Shown here: positions 36,501 to 47,880 of the stretch, piece after piece
Layout: every line of letters begins with the position of its first letter
How positions within the stretch are numbered: position 1 is the stretch's first letter
Source: Tamarix chinensis
Taxonomy: Eukaryota > Streptophyta > Magnoliopsida > Caryophyllales > Tamaricaceae
Direction of reading: 5' to 3'
Assembly (NCBI GenBank): GCA_030549775.1
Contig: CM060175.1
Coordinates: 31,475,262 to 31,539,261, forward strand
DNA: 64,000 nt
The notes under the pieces: generated by a model
What the model saw: the letters and a program-made list of their open reading frames with translations, nothing else
Told to the model about the DNA's origin: nothing
Database searches by the model: none
Translations under genes and position numbers: made by a program

Positions 36501-36900
36501 CATCCATAGCTAGTTATATTTTCAAGGGTATGAGGATGATGTTCTTCTTATAACACTTCAGAGTATATGTGTTCTTTCCCCCATCGTGAGTCACATGTTG
36601 ATCATATTTCCAAGGGCAACCCAAAAGCAAGTGGCATGTGTCCATTGGGACTAAGCCATACAACACTTGATCATGGTAGGATTTTCCAATGTAAAAAGCC
36701 ACATGTAACTTATCAGTCACCTCCACAATGCTACCTTTATTCAACTAGTGTGATTTGTATCATAGGGTGTGGGGTGTGGTAGCCAAACCAAGATTTTCCA
36801 CTAATTTGCACAATGTAACATTTGTACAGCTACCACTATCCAAAAAAAGGGAGAAAGCCTTGCTACTAATGGTGCAATTCATTTAAAAGATGCACTCCCT
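36501..36900 (-). pseudogene. Protease remnant (element H)
   Basis: The active site near 36835-36860 reads SLFLDSGSCTNV, a D-S-G triad (other copies have D-G-G or D-D-G). Then comes KLVENLGLATTPHTL and frame 36514-36744 (VPMDTCHLLLGCPWKYDQHV, THDGGKNTYTLK). Few disabling changes are seen in this domain. Confidence 0.85.
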
Positions 36901-38109
36901 TTTACTATCATCAACTTGGATTTCTTTGGCATACAAATTTTACCTCACCATAATAGCCTCTCCCATAATGGGCGGTGCCTTTTCCTCCTCTTCTTTTTTA
37001 TGGGCCAAGACATCTTCTTCCACATCCTCCTTGTGTATGGCTTCATTAAGCTCCACAAGTTTATGGCCCTTTGATTAGTACATTCATTTTAACAATGCAT
37101 TACTCCTTGGCAATTGAAGCACCTCACATTCCTAGTTCTAGTCAACTCACCCTCATCTTCTCTCCCTTTCCCTTTTAAGTCAATCTTGATAGGGGTGGAG
37201 GGTAGCTTAGTCAATATTAGCATGTTTTTTAGAGGAAGCACACTTGTTTCGTTGATGAAAAACTTAGTGGTCCTATTCTCCTTGTTATGCTTTTTGACTC
37301 TACGAGCTAAGTGGAAGAGCACGTCTAAGGTGTAGTACCTTTGCATCACCACTTTTCTAGCAAGGTCTTTTCTAAGGCCTCCCAGGAACTGTGACATGGT
37401 ATGCTCTTCACTCTCTTCAATGCCAATCCTTAGAATTAATTTTTTGAACTCTCATATATACTCTTCTACACTCACTGGCCCTTTCTTTAGAGATGACAAC
37501 CCGTTGAATAAGTCTTGAGTGTATGACGACGGCACATTTCCCACATAAACTTCTTACTTTTTTGCCATGACTTAACCTTTGATTTCCCATTCCTCTTTCT
37601 TTTTCTGATAAGATTTTCCTACTAGAGAGAGGTGTGGCCCTTGAGCTTTAAGGTGGCTATTTTGAAGTTGTTGTCATCTTTATTCCCTTCATCCTCAAAT
37701 AGTCTAGAGCATCTCAACTCCCACTCTAGGAATTCTTCTGGATATTTTGGGCCTTCAAACTCTGAGATCTTAGTTTTAACATCCCTAAAGTCTCTTCCCT
37801 TTTATTTTCCCCTTCTCCTTGGCTCACGAGAGGATTCACTTATTGAAGGGAAATATTCACTTGAAAGATGTTCCACTTCATGGGGCTCCTCTACTTCAAG
37901 GGGGTTTGGTTATGGTGGGGGTTTGGTATGTTAGTGTTTAGGATAAGTTGTTGTAGGAGGGTTTGAATGTGGTCTATTTCTTCTTACAACATTATCAACA
38001 TTTTATCAATACATTGAGTGTTTCATTATAAAGATTCAATGGCATGTTCTCTTCTTTCATTGTGTGCCTCATTAAGGTTTAAACCTCTAGGTATGGGATG
38101 GTCATCCAT
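36901..38109 (-). pseudogene. Gag remnant (element H)
   Basis: The start is at 38109 (MDDHPIPRGLNLNEAHNERR). Stops and frameshifts follow until frame 37089-37397 (MSQFLGGLRKDLARKVVMQR, LDVLFHLARRVKKHNKENR). The knuckle at about 37090-37137 reads RCFNCQGVMHC-stop-NEC, with all four metal ligands present, GH changed to MH, and a stop. The acidic linker to the protease is about 36960-37050. The order gag-protease-RT is continuous, so H is an ordinary single gypsy element up to its RNase H break. Confidence 0.85.
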
Positions 38110-38392
38110 AGGGCTAAAAAAATTATGGGTGTAAATGGCTTTAAAGGTTGCTGGACTTAAGGAAAAAATTATTTCTTAGAGGTAATGATTTTGAGTGGGT
38201 TGCTTGGTCTTTTCTTCCTTCCATGAAATGGTTTGAAAGAGTTGCAAAAAAGGTTGCTAGATGTTGAAAAAATTTTCTTTGGTTTTTTAGCCTTGATCTC
38301 GAAATAGGTTGGAAGAAAAGTACTTATGTGATTGTTTGGCTTAGATAAAGGATAAGAAAAGAGGATAGTTAACCCAATTTAGAACAATCTAT

Positions 38393-38404
38393 GCTTTGAT
38401 ACCA
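38393..38404 (-). promoter_or_regulatory. Primer-binding site (element H)
   Basis: The minus strand reads TGGTATCAAAGC three bases from the end of the LTR, one mismatch to the initiator-Met type TGGTATCAGAGC. Confidence 0.87.
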
Positions 38405-38407
38405 AAT

Positions 38408-38848
38408 TGATGAATGTTGGATTCAAATTGGGTTAAGTTAGGCAAGAAGTTTGATAGTTGGGAAAAAAACCACCAAAAAGAGGATCAAAGAAGGGGAATC
38501 ATGAGGTGAAATATATGAACTAAGTAACCCTTAATTCATATACTTGAATTTACTAGTTGATTAATGCAACACTCACGATAAAAGAGACAAGGATTTTTGG
38601 ATAAACTCAACTAAGGTGTATACTAAACAAGGAGGTGGTGATTCTCACACAAGGGGAGAAAATGGTTGGCTAAAAACCCCTCCATTCAGCCATTTCTTGC
38701 ACATATATAGGAGTGCAACTTCAAGTTACAAAGTAAACTTCTCTAACTAGATAAATGGATTTTTTAGGATTTAAACTATCTAGTTACTTATCCTGCTACT
38801 AACTTAGCTTAATTCAAACAAACCTTGCATTGATTTCCCCACCCTTAT
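38408..38848 (-). mobile_element. 5' LTR of element H, part 1 (family alpha)
   Basis: It begins on the plus strand TGATGAATGTTGG and resembles the 24962 copy ('ttcatatacttgaatttact'). The match stops at 38848 and resumes at 43526; the interval is a foreign solo LTR. The last five bases (cttat) are one copy of the target duplication. Confidence 0.88.
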
Positions 38849-39004
38849 TGTAATACCCCTAAAATTACTACTGAAAATTTTCATTTAATGAAAAGGTTTA
38901 GCATAAGTGAAATAACAAAATTGTAAATTTTGGGGATATTACTGCTACGCTTAGTACCAGTTCAGTTCACTTCTACTGTTCCAATACTAAGTGCTAAGGC
39001 TGAA

Positions 39005-39138
39005 TAGGATTAACATCAAACGCAAGTCAATAATTAAAATGAGCATTCATAAAAGAACTGAATCGTTCAAATAGAATTAACATCCAATGCAAGTCAATAA
39101 TTAAAATGAGCATTCATAAAAGAACTAAATCGTTCACC
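39005..39138. repeat. 67-bp tandem duplication
   Basis: Two near-identical copies containing 'gcaagtcaataattaaaatg' and 'agcattcataaaagaact'; the word TAACATC starts at 39011 and 39078. Only a few substitutions separate them, so the duplication is younger than most decay in the window or has been kept by conversion. Confidence 0.92.
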
Positions 39139-39639
39139 ATACAAAAAATCAGAGTGCGGTAAACAAAAGAGTTATAACCCAAAAGCAAGGATTTAAAGTT
39201 CCAAATAATATAAAATACCATACAACAGAATAAAACCAAACATAGTGATATAGGAAAAATGAAATGAATGATAGAATCCAGGCAGGTCACTCTAAAACCA
39301 AAGCTAGGTCCAAACTCAACTCTCAGCTCTGCCTGATGCCTCGTAAGTATTATAGGCATCAAAAATAGCATCAATAACCAGCACAAAGTCTAAAGGGCCT
39401 TCTGCTCGTGGGAATGAGAAACACCCATAAAACGGGTGGTCAATACGCTACATACTGAGCAAGGTAACCGTGCACTAAGGCCAATATATAAGGGCACATA
39501 ATACATGCACAATAACATGACAGCATACAATCATTTACATAAATAAAGGGTAAGCTATATTCCTGATAATCTGATTATTTAATCTCTAAATAGTACTCAT
39601 TTCACACCATACTTTTTATGGATCCATGCGAGTATGGGA

Positions 39640-39990
39640 ACCCCACTATTATAGCTGGTGGATCGGTCACATACAGGGCATAATGCATCTGACGACTATT
39701 ATATGCTAGTGGATCGATCTCTAGGGTAAGATTCTCTTGGCCACTATTATGCCGGTGGATCGGTCTAGCACCAACTCTCACGGTGTTCCATTATAAGTAC
39801 TTAGTGTCTTTTATATTTCTTATAAAACTCAGGGTTTGGTTTATTGAGCTTAGTATCCCCCACTATTATAGCCAATGGATCGGTCACTTACAAGGTAGAA
39901 CGCACCTAACCACTATTATATGTCGGTGGATTGGTCTTCAGGGCACCCTAGAACCTAGCCACTATTATGCCAGTGGATTGGTTTGGGGAC
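39640..39990. repeat. Higher-order repeat of CACTATTAT...GTGGATCGGTC units
   Basis: Six units of about 26-30 bp occur at about 39650, 39698, 39744, 39871, 39919 and 39960. They fall into two series of three: each series goes 'tatagc', 'tatatg', 'tatgcc', so unit 1 is most like 4, 2 like 5 and 3 like 6. This is an ABC-ABC arrangement with a period of about 220 bp. Confidence 0.85.
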
Positions 39991-41879
39991 GGCTTAATAA
40001 TCTTCCACTTTACTTGATTAATATTTTAATGTGCCTTATTCAACAAGTTTCACCCTAGACATGCATGACTAACTCTATCTACACTTATCCTCCCAAGAGG
40101 GCCCGTGCCATATCTTGAGACTTCTACACATCCTAACTCGCCCAACATCCTTTCTTTATTCCACTACACACACTAGAGGCTCAACTCCTAGGTGTGTGGT
40201 TCAAGGACCATAACTTAACACCATTAAGCCCATTCACAATCTTCCCTAGGGTTTTCTCCAAAAAACCCTAATTTGGGTCTATATGGCCCATCCTCCTCTG
40301 CCTCATGTAACCCATATTGTTTTAAGACCCTACACATCACACCCTTATATTTAACTCCCATCATCTCACGTTACTCCCCCAAATACATGTGTGACCCTGA
40401 AACCCTAAGTGATCGCACCAAACCCTAGCTGGCTATGGAGCCCTAGCGTCCTCTTTTCCATATGTCATCCCTCTATTTCTCACCTTCCACTCTTGCTTCC
40501 CAAAATACCCATGCTTTCCCTACCTATAACGAACCCCCATCCTCATCTCATACTCCAATCATCTTCATTTATTTTCCTTTTTCCACCCTCTCAAATTAGG
40601 GTTTCCTCCTAAACCCTAGCTCTATCTCCTATGCACCCTTATACTATTTACGTACTATTTTTCACCCAAAGCCACCAACCACCCAAACAACTCTCCAATT
40701 ACCTTCCTCACACCTCAAGGGAACTTTCCATACATAAAGTTCATCCCCATGCAAACTCTATCCATCCCATACAAACCCTCAAAATTTTCATGAAAAACCC
40801 TAAAACTCCTATATAAAACCCTAGATTCTCACATACAAACCCTAGATTCTCCCATGCAAATTTCATCCAATCTATTTTGCTTAAAGTCCCCTTTTTTTTC
40901 TTACTCTCATGGATCATGGGATTTTTAGGTCAATCCCACATTCCTTAGTCAACTTATTTCCCCTTGGCCAACTTACTTCTCCTTAGCCAACTTACTTCCC
41001 CTTGGCCCACTTACTTCCCTATTTTTCTTTTTCATCCTTCCACCCCATATCACTACCTTAATTATCCTAGAATGCATGTCCTAAAAGGGACATATCACAT
41101 CACATCACCATTCACGGCACAAACATATTGTACACATGCCATAAGAGAACACAAGAGCATACCTCAACTCCAAGCTGCGCTACACATAAAACGGTTATAA
41201 CATTAGCACGAGATACATAATATATCATTATACATGGCATCCAAGGCATAGAAAACACATATCACACATAAGGCATTAGCTACACCCTTACCTAACATGA
41301 CACTGGTCTTAAAGCACTCTCCTACACCTCTTTAGGGTTTTGACTGGTTTCACCTATAAGAGGAAAAATGAAGGATTAGTTTCCCTCCTACCAAAAATAC
41401 TATTATTTCTTATTTTATTATAAGATTAGGGTTACTGTTATTAAAGGAAACTTTACAAGTGAAAATTAGGGTTTTTATCCTCAAGTTAGCCTACTAGATT
41501 ATTACTAGTCAAAATAGATTTATGTTAATATTTATAGCTATATTTATATTATTAAATCTAATAGTTTTATTTCTTCTAATAAAAGTACTAACACTAGTTA
41601 TAGTAAAAATAGTAATATTAGTAATAATAGTAATACTAATGCTCCTAGTAATAGAAACCCTAGCATTTTAAGGCTAAGGCAAATAATGCAGTTAAGGATA
41701 ATATAATAATATAATAATAGTAATACTAACAAAATAATAATATTTCTAAGGATAATAATAATAATAAGGTTAATAATAATACTAATAGTAATAATAATTG
41801 AAATGGTAATAGTAATATAAGGGTTCATATATTTACCATAATAATAAAGTTAATAACAATAGGCTAAAGCTAGCATTAA

Positions 41880-41905
41880 TAATATTAGTAATAATAATAA
41901 TGAGG

Positions 41906-41978
<73 letters not shown>

Positions 41979-42104
41979 TAATAATGGTGGTAGTAGTAAT
42001 AGTAATAACACTAAATTTGTAGACCATTAATAATAATAATGATATTATGGGTTAGGAAAATTCTAAAGTAAGGTTAAGTAGTAGTAGTAGTAGTAGTAGT
42101 AGTA
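41880..42104. repeat. (AAT)n and (AGT)n microsatellites
   Basis: AAT units run almost without interruption from about 41907 to 41974, embedded in a wider AAT-rich area (about 41580-42050). A separate AGT array is at 42076-42104. Apparent minus-strand frames here are poly-Ile/Leu artefacts. Confidence 0.95.
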
Positions 42105-42189
42105 TTATGGATAATACCATTAATACTATTAAAAGAGCTAATACTTATATAAAATAGGTTTAGGGATTGGGAAAGTTAGAGTACCATCT

Positions 42190-43215
42190 AGGGATGGTGG
42201 TGACATCGGCAGCAGTGCACGGCAATGGCGGCGATGGAGGGAGAAGAGAGGAATAGTTGAGTGTTGGGAATAGAAGAGGGAGAGTGAGAGTGATAGTGGA
42301 AGTTGAGGTGGTAGTGGATGCCCAGGTGGAGAGGGTTGGAGTGGTGGTGGTGGTGCAACAAAAAGTGGTGGTGCTATGGTGGCCGAGGGTGGTGGAGTGG
42401 GAGGAAGGGAGGAGGAGAGGGAGGAAGGGGAAAAGGAGGGGAGGAAAAGGTAGAGGGAGGTCTGTAGGTGATTTTGGGAGGTGTAAGGGGTGGTGGTTGC
42501 GGTGAGAATCGTGGTTGACTATAGTGCGAGGGGAGCGGGGGTTGATGAGGGGCTAGTTGAGAGGGGAACTTTGCATGATCGGGAGGTGGCGCAAAGGAGG
42601 GATTTTCTGGGTTGTGAAATCAAAAGCTCAATCAAGGTTGCCTATAGGGTATTTATAGGAACAATGGAGGAAACAATAACAAGGGGAAGATGATAAAAAG
42701 GGTGCAGGTGCTAAGCATGCTATCCAATGGTGGCAGGCGGTGTTGTTCTGTCATGGCAGGGGGATAATCGAGGGGAAAGGAGAAAAGGAAAGGGTAGGAC
42801 ATGCATGAGAGAAGAGAAGGTTGGTTGTGGTCAAAATTGTAAAATAAAACAATGAGTGACGGTAGAGAAGGACGGCGTGTGGTGATGGCTGGTGGAAAAT
42901 GGGGTTATAGGCCTCAAGTTGAAGGTCAACATTAGGGAAAAATAAGAAGAAGAAAGGGGATGCTAGACCGGCGGTCCAAGAAGAAAAGAAAGAAAAGAAA
43001 AGAAAATGGGGAACCAAGCCAACCATGAAAAAAGAAGGAAGAGGGTGTGGCATGGGCTTGGGCCGCATAGGAAGAAGGACGGGAAATAGGCCGAAGGGCT
43101 GGCTGGCCTAAGTCAGGGGAAGGGAAGGAAAAAAAAAAAGAAAAGAAAAAGGAAGAGGAGAAGTAGAAAAAGGAAACAAAAGGAAGAAGAGAGGGAAAAA
43201 AAAGAAAATGGAAAA
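42190..43215 (+). repeat. Purine-rich (G+A) kilobase in the solo LTR
   Basis: The plus strand is dominated by G and A (gaagggaggaggagagggaggaa-like blocks, later pure GA/A runs near 43120-43215), with few C. On the minus strand this is a CT-rich leader downstream of the TATA box. Frames with Val/Gly/Arg or Ser/Phe/Pro bias in this region are due to composition. Confidence 0.85.
42650..42657 (-). promoter_or_regulatory. Putative TATA box of the 4.68-kb LTR
   Basis: The minus strand reads CCTATAAATACCCTATAGG, followed by pyrimidine-rich sequence as in a transcribed leader. It is about 870 bp from the minus-strand LTR start. Evidence is motif and context only. Confidence 0.5.
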
Positions 43216-43525
43216 AGGAAAATAGGTGGGTTGGGGTATTTAAAATATTTTGATATTTTGGGATATTTAAAAATAATAATATTTTAATAAAAATAATAGT
43301 TAAATTTCCCTTTTAGTTTAATTTAGGATTTTTGAGAGATTTTTCCTAAATTTCATTTTAATTAGTAAAACACCCTACTTTTTCCCAATTAAATTATTTA
43401 TAAATTTCCTTTCAATTTTGACCTAATTTATCCCTATTAGTTTAATAAAATAATTTATTTAATTAATTTTTCTAACAAATCATTATTTTAACAAATTTTA
43501 AATATTAAGGTTTTGGGGTATTTCA

Positions 43526-44213
43526 CTTATGATCATGTGTCCCCATCTACCAGCTTATGGCTTGGCTGATTTAGGATTGATTGAAACTAAGCCCTCCTAA
43601 GTACATGATTTTATATGATTAAAGGTAATAAAAAGTTAACAAATAAAGTTAACCTAAAAATGAGGTTGTCACAAATACAAAAGGTAAGGAATTTAGAATC
43701 CAAAAGTGGCCATAAATATGCACCTTGCAAGCTGCCAACTCCTTCTCCTTTTTGTCTTTCATGTCATAGATTATATGGACGCCACCATTCATTTCTACAA
43801 ACAGAGATGGAGGCAGGGTGCTGGGAGTTGTGGCTTGAAGTGGAGACACAAAAAGGGTTCTGACTTAGGGTGAGAAGGTGGATGGAAAGTGGGCTACAAA
43901 ATGGCTGCAAGTGGCTAGCAATTTTTGATGCAAAAATAAGGTGGCTAGGAGGTGAGTTAACATGGCTTGCCATGGCTCCATTTACATGTAAAAGGGGGAG
44001 GGTTACATGGGATGTTTTCACTACTCATAGTTAGGTTGCAAATGGCTAGGTTTGAAAGGTAAGTCACATATCTTGTGAGACTTCCTTGGATATGAGAATA
44101 TTGGGAAGATAATTTAATGGAATCCTTCCCAACTTAGAAGAATTTTTTGGTCTTCTAACTTAGGAAGAAATTTGATTAATGTTAGATTTTGAGAAGGGAA
44201 TACTCTTGCATCA
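43526..44213 (-). mobile_element. 5' LTR of element H, part 2 (family alpha)
   Basis: It opens with the second cttat target copy, then continues the alpha LTR ('gcttatggcttggctgattta') to GAATACTCTTGCATCA. With part 1 this makes an LTR of about 1.12 kb. Its outer end interrupts the integrase of element I just after the YTPLPVPH motif, so H inserted into I. Confidence 0.88.
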
Positions 44214-44712
44214 ATGTGGGACAGGTAATGGAGTATAAAGTCCTTAGTGGAAGTGACTCTTAGACTTTTGGCAAGTAGCACACCTTATCACTACTCCTCA
44301 TACATCACCTATCAACTTAGGTCAATAAAAATGCTTTAGTAGTACATCATAATTCATGTTTATGCCAAAATGAACAGCTAATCCTTAGCCATGCACTTCT
44401 CTAACCAGCAATTCTCGAATTGAACTCTTGGGGATGCACAGTTTGTTGTTCATAAAGGGGAATCCATATTGAATTAAATAAGTGCCTCAAACCTTGTCTT
44501 AATCTTAAAATTAGTTTACATAATCTCCATCTTATTTGTGTAGTTCTCTCAAACAACCAAATCTTAGGACTCTTGCCTCTAATAATGACAGCAAAAAATA
44601 CCTTCTAAAGAGGGCATCTGCTACGACATTGGTTTTTTCACTCTTATGCTTAGCTAAAAATGAAAAGGATTACAAGAATTCTATTCATATGGCATCTAGG
44701 TTTAATATTATG
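44214..44712 (-). pseudogene. RNase H end and integrase finger remnant (element I, part 1)
   Basis: The minus strand gives [35 protein letters not shown], then CIPKSSIRELLVREVHG, GLAVHFGI, FYWPKLIGDV and RCATCQKSKSHFH. The HHCC ligands (EVH, AVH, RCATC) are all present. The frame has stops but is otherwise well preserved. It is cut at one side by the H LTR and at the other by a beta solo LTR at 44713. Confidence 0.87.
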
Positions 44713-45704
44713 TGATGCAAGAGCATCCCCTATACAAAATAATAATAATAATAATCTATTCATTAATTTTTCTTAGTTAGGAGAATTTAAAACTCTCCTT
44801 ACTTGGACTACTATATGAGCTAAATTATTAGGTGTCATGCAACCCATGAAACACTAAAAACAATTCATAAACTCACCACTTTATATTAAATTCATTATGG
44901 CTTAGAATCTACCAAGCATGGATTGAAACCCACCAACTAAGTAGCCTTTATTGCGGCTCCTATGTCTGAAAATCAAGAAAAGGGGAAATGCATCAGCTCT
45001 AAATTATGTAGCTAGATTTGAGGCATAATTTTTGTGATTTCCAAGGCCTTAATTAGCATAAATTAAGGAGTAAAAGTGGCCTATTTTTCCAGTATCATGG
45101 AGAAGAGTGATTTTCTTCATTTGGTCAAGCATAAGCTAAAGTAGTGTACTAGCATTTTCATTCTTGTAATTTATATTTCCTAAGCCCTAATACTAGTTTG
45201 TAAGCTAATTGTTCCAGTTATTATGCATTCAAAAGGGAATGTATGGGTTGAAAATCAGCTCCAAAAGCTTATGGGTTTGGGTTAGTACTTCCCCACCATA
45301 GTTAGTATATATTAGAGTCATATTTGGTTAAGTTTGTAACCTATATGGTTACCTAAGGTTTAGTTATGTCATTGTAATGTTTGTCTTAGCCTCTTACACT
45401 CCTTATACGAGTCAAAACTAAGGTGGATGGGGAATTAAGCCCTTTGGCATAAACTTGCAATTTGAAACCCCTATCACTCAAACCTTAGTGCATAGCTTTA
45501 TTTATCGTTCAAAATCTTACATTCTTTATCTTAAGAGTTGATACCTTAAGTGGTGCCTATAAGTATTTGATCTCAAGGGTTACTTGTAGTTCAAATTCAC
45601 TCTTCTATCCTCTTCTCTACTTTATTTTCTCTTCTGTTGAAATTCAACCCAAATTCCATTATCAATACTTTGTATAACCTGATTTATTTAGCATTTAAGC
45701 ATCA
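44713..45704 (+). mobile_element. Solo LTR (family beta) in RNase H of element I
   Basis: It starts TGATGCAAGAGCATCCCC and ends AGCATTTAAGCATCA; 992 bp. It is flanked by identical 5-bp duplications, ttatg at 44708-44712 and 45705-45709. RNase H sequence resumes on each side (KYINGQHN on the right, RCH...AKHKSEKTN on the left). It lies opposite to the host element and carries no internal sequence. Confidence 0.93.
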
Positions 45705-45822
45705 TTATGTTGCCCATTTATGTATTTTAGGAACTCATGATATTTATGCAATAAAAATTGAGATGGCCTAAGATTATGTGGCTAATGATCTAAAACCATG
45801 ATAATAGCATAAAATTCTTTGA
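45705..45822 (-). pseudogene. RNase H remnant (element I, part 2)
   Basis: The minus strand reads EFYAIIMVLDH-stop-PHNLRPSQFLLHK then EFLKYINGQHN, the central RNase H motifs, running into the solo LTR. On the right it is cut by the 3' LTR of element J. Confidence 0.83.
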
Positions 45823-46838
45823 AATTGCATGGTGGAAACAAATTGCATTAAACTTAGGAAAGCAAGATGATGGATGCAAAATAACCACTAAAAATAAGGG
45901 GATAAAAGGGGGAGATAAAGAGAGAAATATATGATTTAAGTAACCCCTATAACATACACTCGAATCTACCACTTAAGCATTGAAGCACTTAAGGTAAAAT
46001 AGATTAAAAAAAATTAACACAAATCAACCAACGCATGCACTAAGCTAAGAAGGTGGTTTTCACTCAAAAATGAGGAAGTGTGGGTAGACCAAAAAGTCCT
46101 CCATTTAGCCATTTCTCACACTTATATAGGCATGTGAACCTTTAGTTGTAACATAAATGTACTCTAACTAAATAGACAAGTTGATTAGGACTTAAACTAT
46201 CTAGTTTCCTAACAAGTAACTTGATTGTGTGCCTTAATAATCAATTATGCTAGTTTAATTTTAACCAGCCCAAACATTTTTGCCCCAAACTTGATGGTGC
46301 GCCTCTACCCATCCCATTCCTGTGGATATATTGGGAAATAGTGCAAGCAATCTACTCTAAATTCTAGTTATTACATGATTAAATTTAATATAAGTTAAAT
46401 AAGTAAACACAACCTACAACAAAGATTGTAAAAAGTACAAAAAAGTGAGGGATTAAACCTCAAAATTCTCTAATAATCCTACACTTGTATGACTACTAAT
46501 TGCCAACCCTTTTCTATTCTTTTTCTTGTAATCCTACACTAGTGTTACTTGCAAGTGGTTGTGTTACTAGGGAGAAGGCTACGTGTGATGGCTCAAAAGT
46601 AAGCCATGAGTAGGATTCATTCTTGGTAGTTTGTAGATACATGATTGGATAAAAATTAAGCTAAAAAGAGGGGAGTGGCTGGGAGGCAAGTTACATGGTT
46701 TGCATGGCTCCCTTGGATGTAAATATAGAGAGGTGTAGCTTAGTGTAATCCTTCCTAACAAAGAAGAATTTTTGGGCCTTTTAAATTGGGATGATGAGTA
46801 GTTAAAGTGGAAATTGTAAAGAGGATGGTCTTACATCA
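45823..46838 (-). mobile_element. 3' LTR of element J (family alpha)
   Basis: The plus strand begins near AATTGCATGGTGGAAAC (first bases altered from TGATGCATGG) and ends GATGGTCTTACATCA. The J polyprotein enters it on the minus strand through the purine tract AAGAGAGAGAGAGAA. Length is about 1016 bp. It is inserted into element I. Confidence 0.86.
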
Positions 46839-47880
46839 TTCTCTCTCTCTCTTGAAATGGTTCCTTAGAAGGATCAAAATGCTCATTCTGGATGTAGGGA
46901 AATGATTCTCCCACATTGAAAGTGTTGCAAATATTCCTCATTTCTTATGGTAACTTGAGTTTATAGGCATTATCTCTTAACTTTTCAAGCACCTTATATG
47001 GCTCATCGCCCCTTGGAATTATGTTTTTTTCTCCTTATGGGAAATCATTCTATGCATAGGTGAAGCCAAACTAAATATATGGGCACATATAATTGTTGCT
47101 TTCAATGTTTGTTGGCTTTTGTTTGGTTTAGTGCATTCACCTTCTCAATTTATTGCCTCACTTGTTCATGGAGTCTTTTCATATTTTTGGCTTAGTCCTT
47201 GTCTTCAAAACTTGCTACTTCGCCTATGGGGAGAGGTAGGAGGTCTATAGAAGAAGTGGGATTTAAATTTAATGTCCCAATCTTGTAAGGACTTTTTAAC
47301 CAAACTCCAGGGGATCATAATGAGGGTACAATTAGTTAATTCAATTTGGCCATCGGTTTGTTGGTGGAAGGTGGGACTAAAGAGAAGTTTTGTGCTAACA
47401 AACCTCTACAAGGTCTTCAATAATAACTAAGGACCTTGGTATCCCTATCTAAAATAATGGATAGTATACCATGTAGCCAATCTATTTCTTTCAAGAAGAT
47501 ATTGGCTGCATAAGTGGCATCATATATTTTATGTCAAGCAAAAAAAAGAGCCATTTTAGAGAACTAATATACCACCACCATTCCAACATCATATTGCCTT
47601 TGTGTTTGAGGCAAAGCTACAATAAATTCCATGCTAACATGATCCCATGGTTGCTAAGGGATGGGGAGGGGAGTATATATTCCTTGATGGAAGTGACTAT
47701 TAGACTTCTAGAAAGTGGCACTTCTCACCACTATACACTTTACATCTCCTACCATCTCTTACTGTGCACCTCTCAGATAAGAAGTTCTCAAATGAGGCTC
47801 TTGAGTACACACAACTTGTTTTTCAAGAGAAACCCATCTTGTAGTATGAATGAGCCTTTGATTTTGTGTTGAACTTTAAA
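46839..47880 (-). pseudogene. Integrase remnant (element J)
   Basis: The C-terminal end reads GDEPYKVLEKLRDNAYKLKL, CNTFNVGESFPYIQNEHFDP, then KEPFQERENDV into the LTR. The core has VSMEFIVALPQ (first Asp to Glu) and ILDRDTKV (second Asp kept). The zinc-finger area is heavily decayed. The PSYF-like middle of the core is shortened near 47260. Confidence 0.83.

Larger units (their letters stand above)
38849..43525 (-). mobile_element. 4.68-kb solo LTR, Tekay/Del-like, inside the LTR of H
   Basis: It starts TGTAATACCCCTAAAA and ends TTTTGGGGTATTTCA, inverted-repeat ends of the TGTAACACCCC type that I associate with Tekay/Del chromoviruses. It is flanked by identical 5-bp direct repeats (cttat at 38844-38848 and 43526-43530). 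No coding domain, primer-binding site or second LTR copy is seen inside. Orientation is taken from a minus-strand TATA box at 42650-42657 followed by a CT-rich leader. It contains a 67-bp tandem duplication, a higher-order GGATCGGTC repeat, AAT/AGT arrays and a purine-rich kilobase. At 4677 bp it is several times longer than the other LTRs here. A non-autonomous element with both termini but no LTR duplication cannot be fully excluded. Confidence 0.82.

Noticed and set aside
39640..39990. Regularly spaced repeats that could suggest a CRISPR array
   Set aside because: Units are diverged, spacing is irregular, there are no cas genes, and the surrounding sequence is a plant LTR.
41598..42027. 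Two minus-strand frames rich in Ile and Leu that look like membrane proteins
   Set aside because: They are translations of the AAT microsatellite and its AT-rich surroundings.
42257..42505. Val/Arg/Gly-rich plus-strand frame resembling a basic nuclear protein
   Set aside because: It results from the GGAGG/GTGGTGG purine-rich composition inside the long solo LTR.
42751..43068. Minus-strand 105-codon Ser/Phe/Pro frame
   Set aside because: It is the complement of the same purine-rich tract; no domain or conserved motif.
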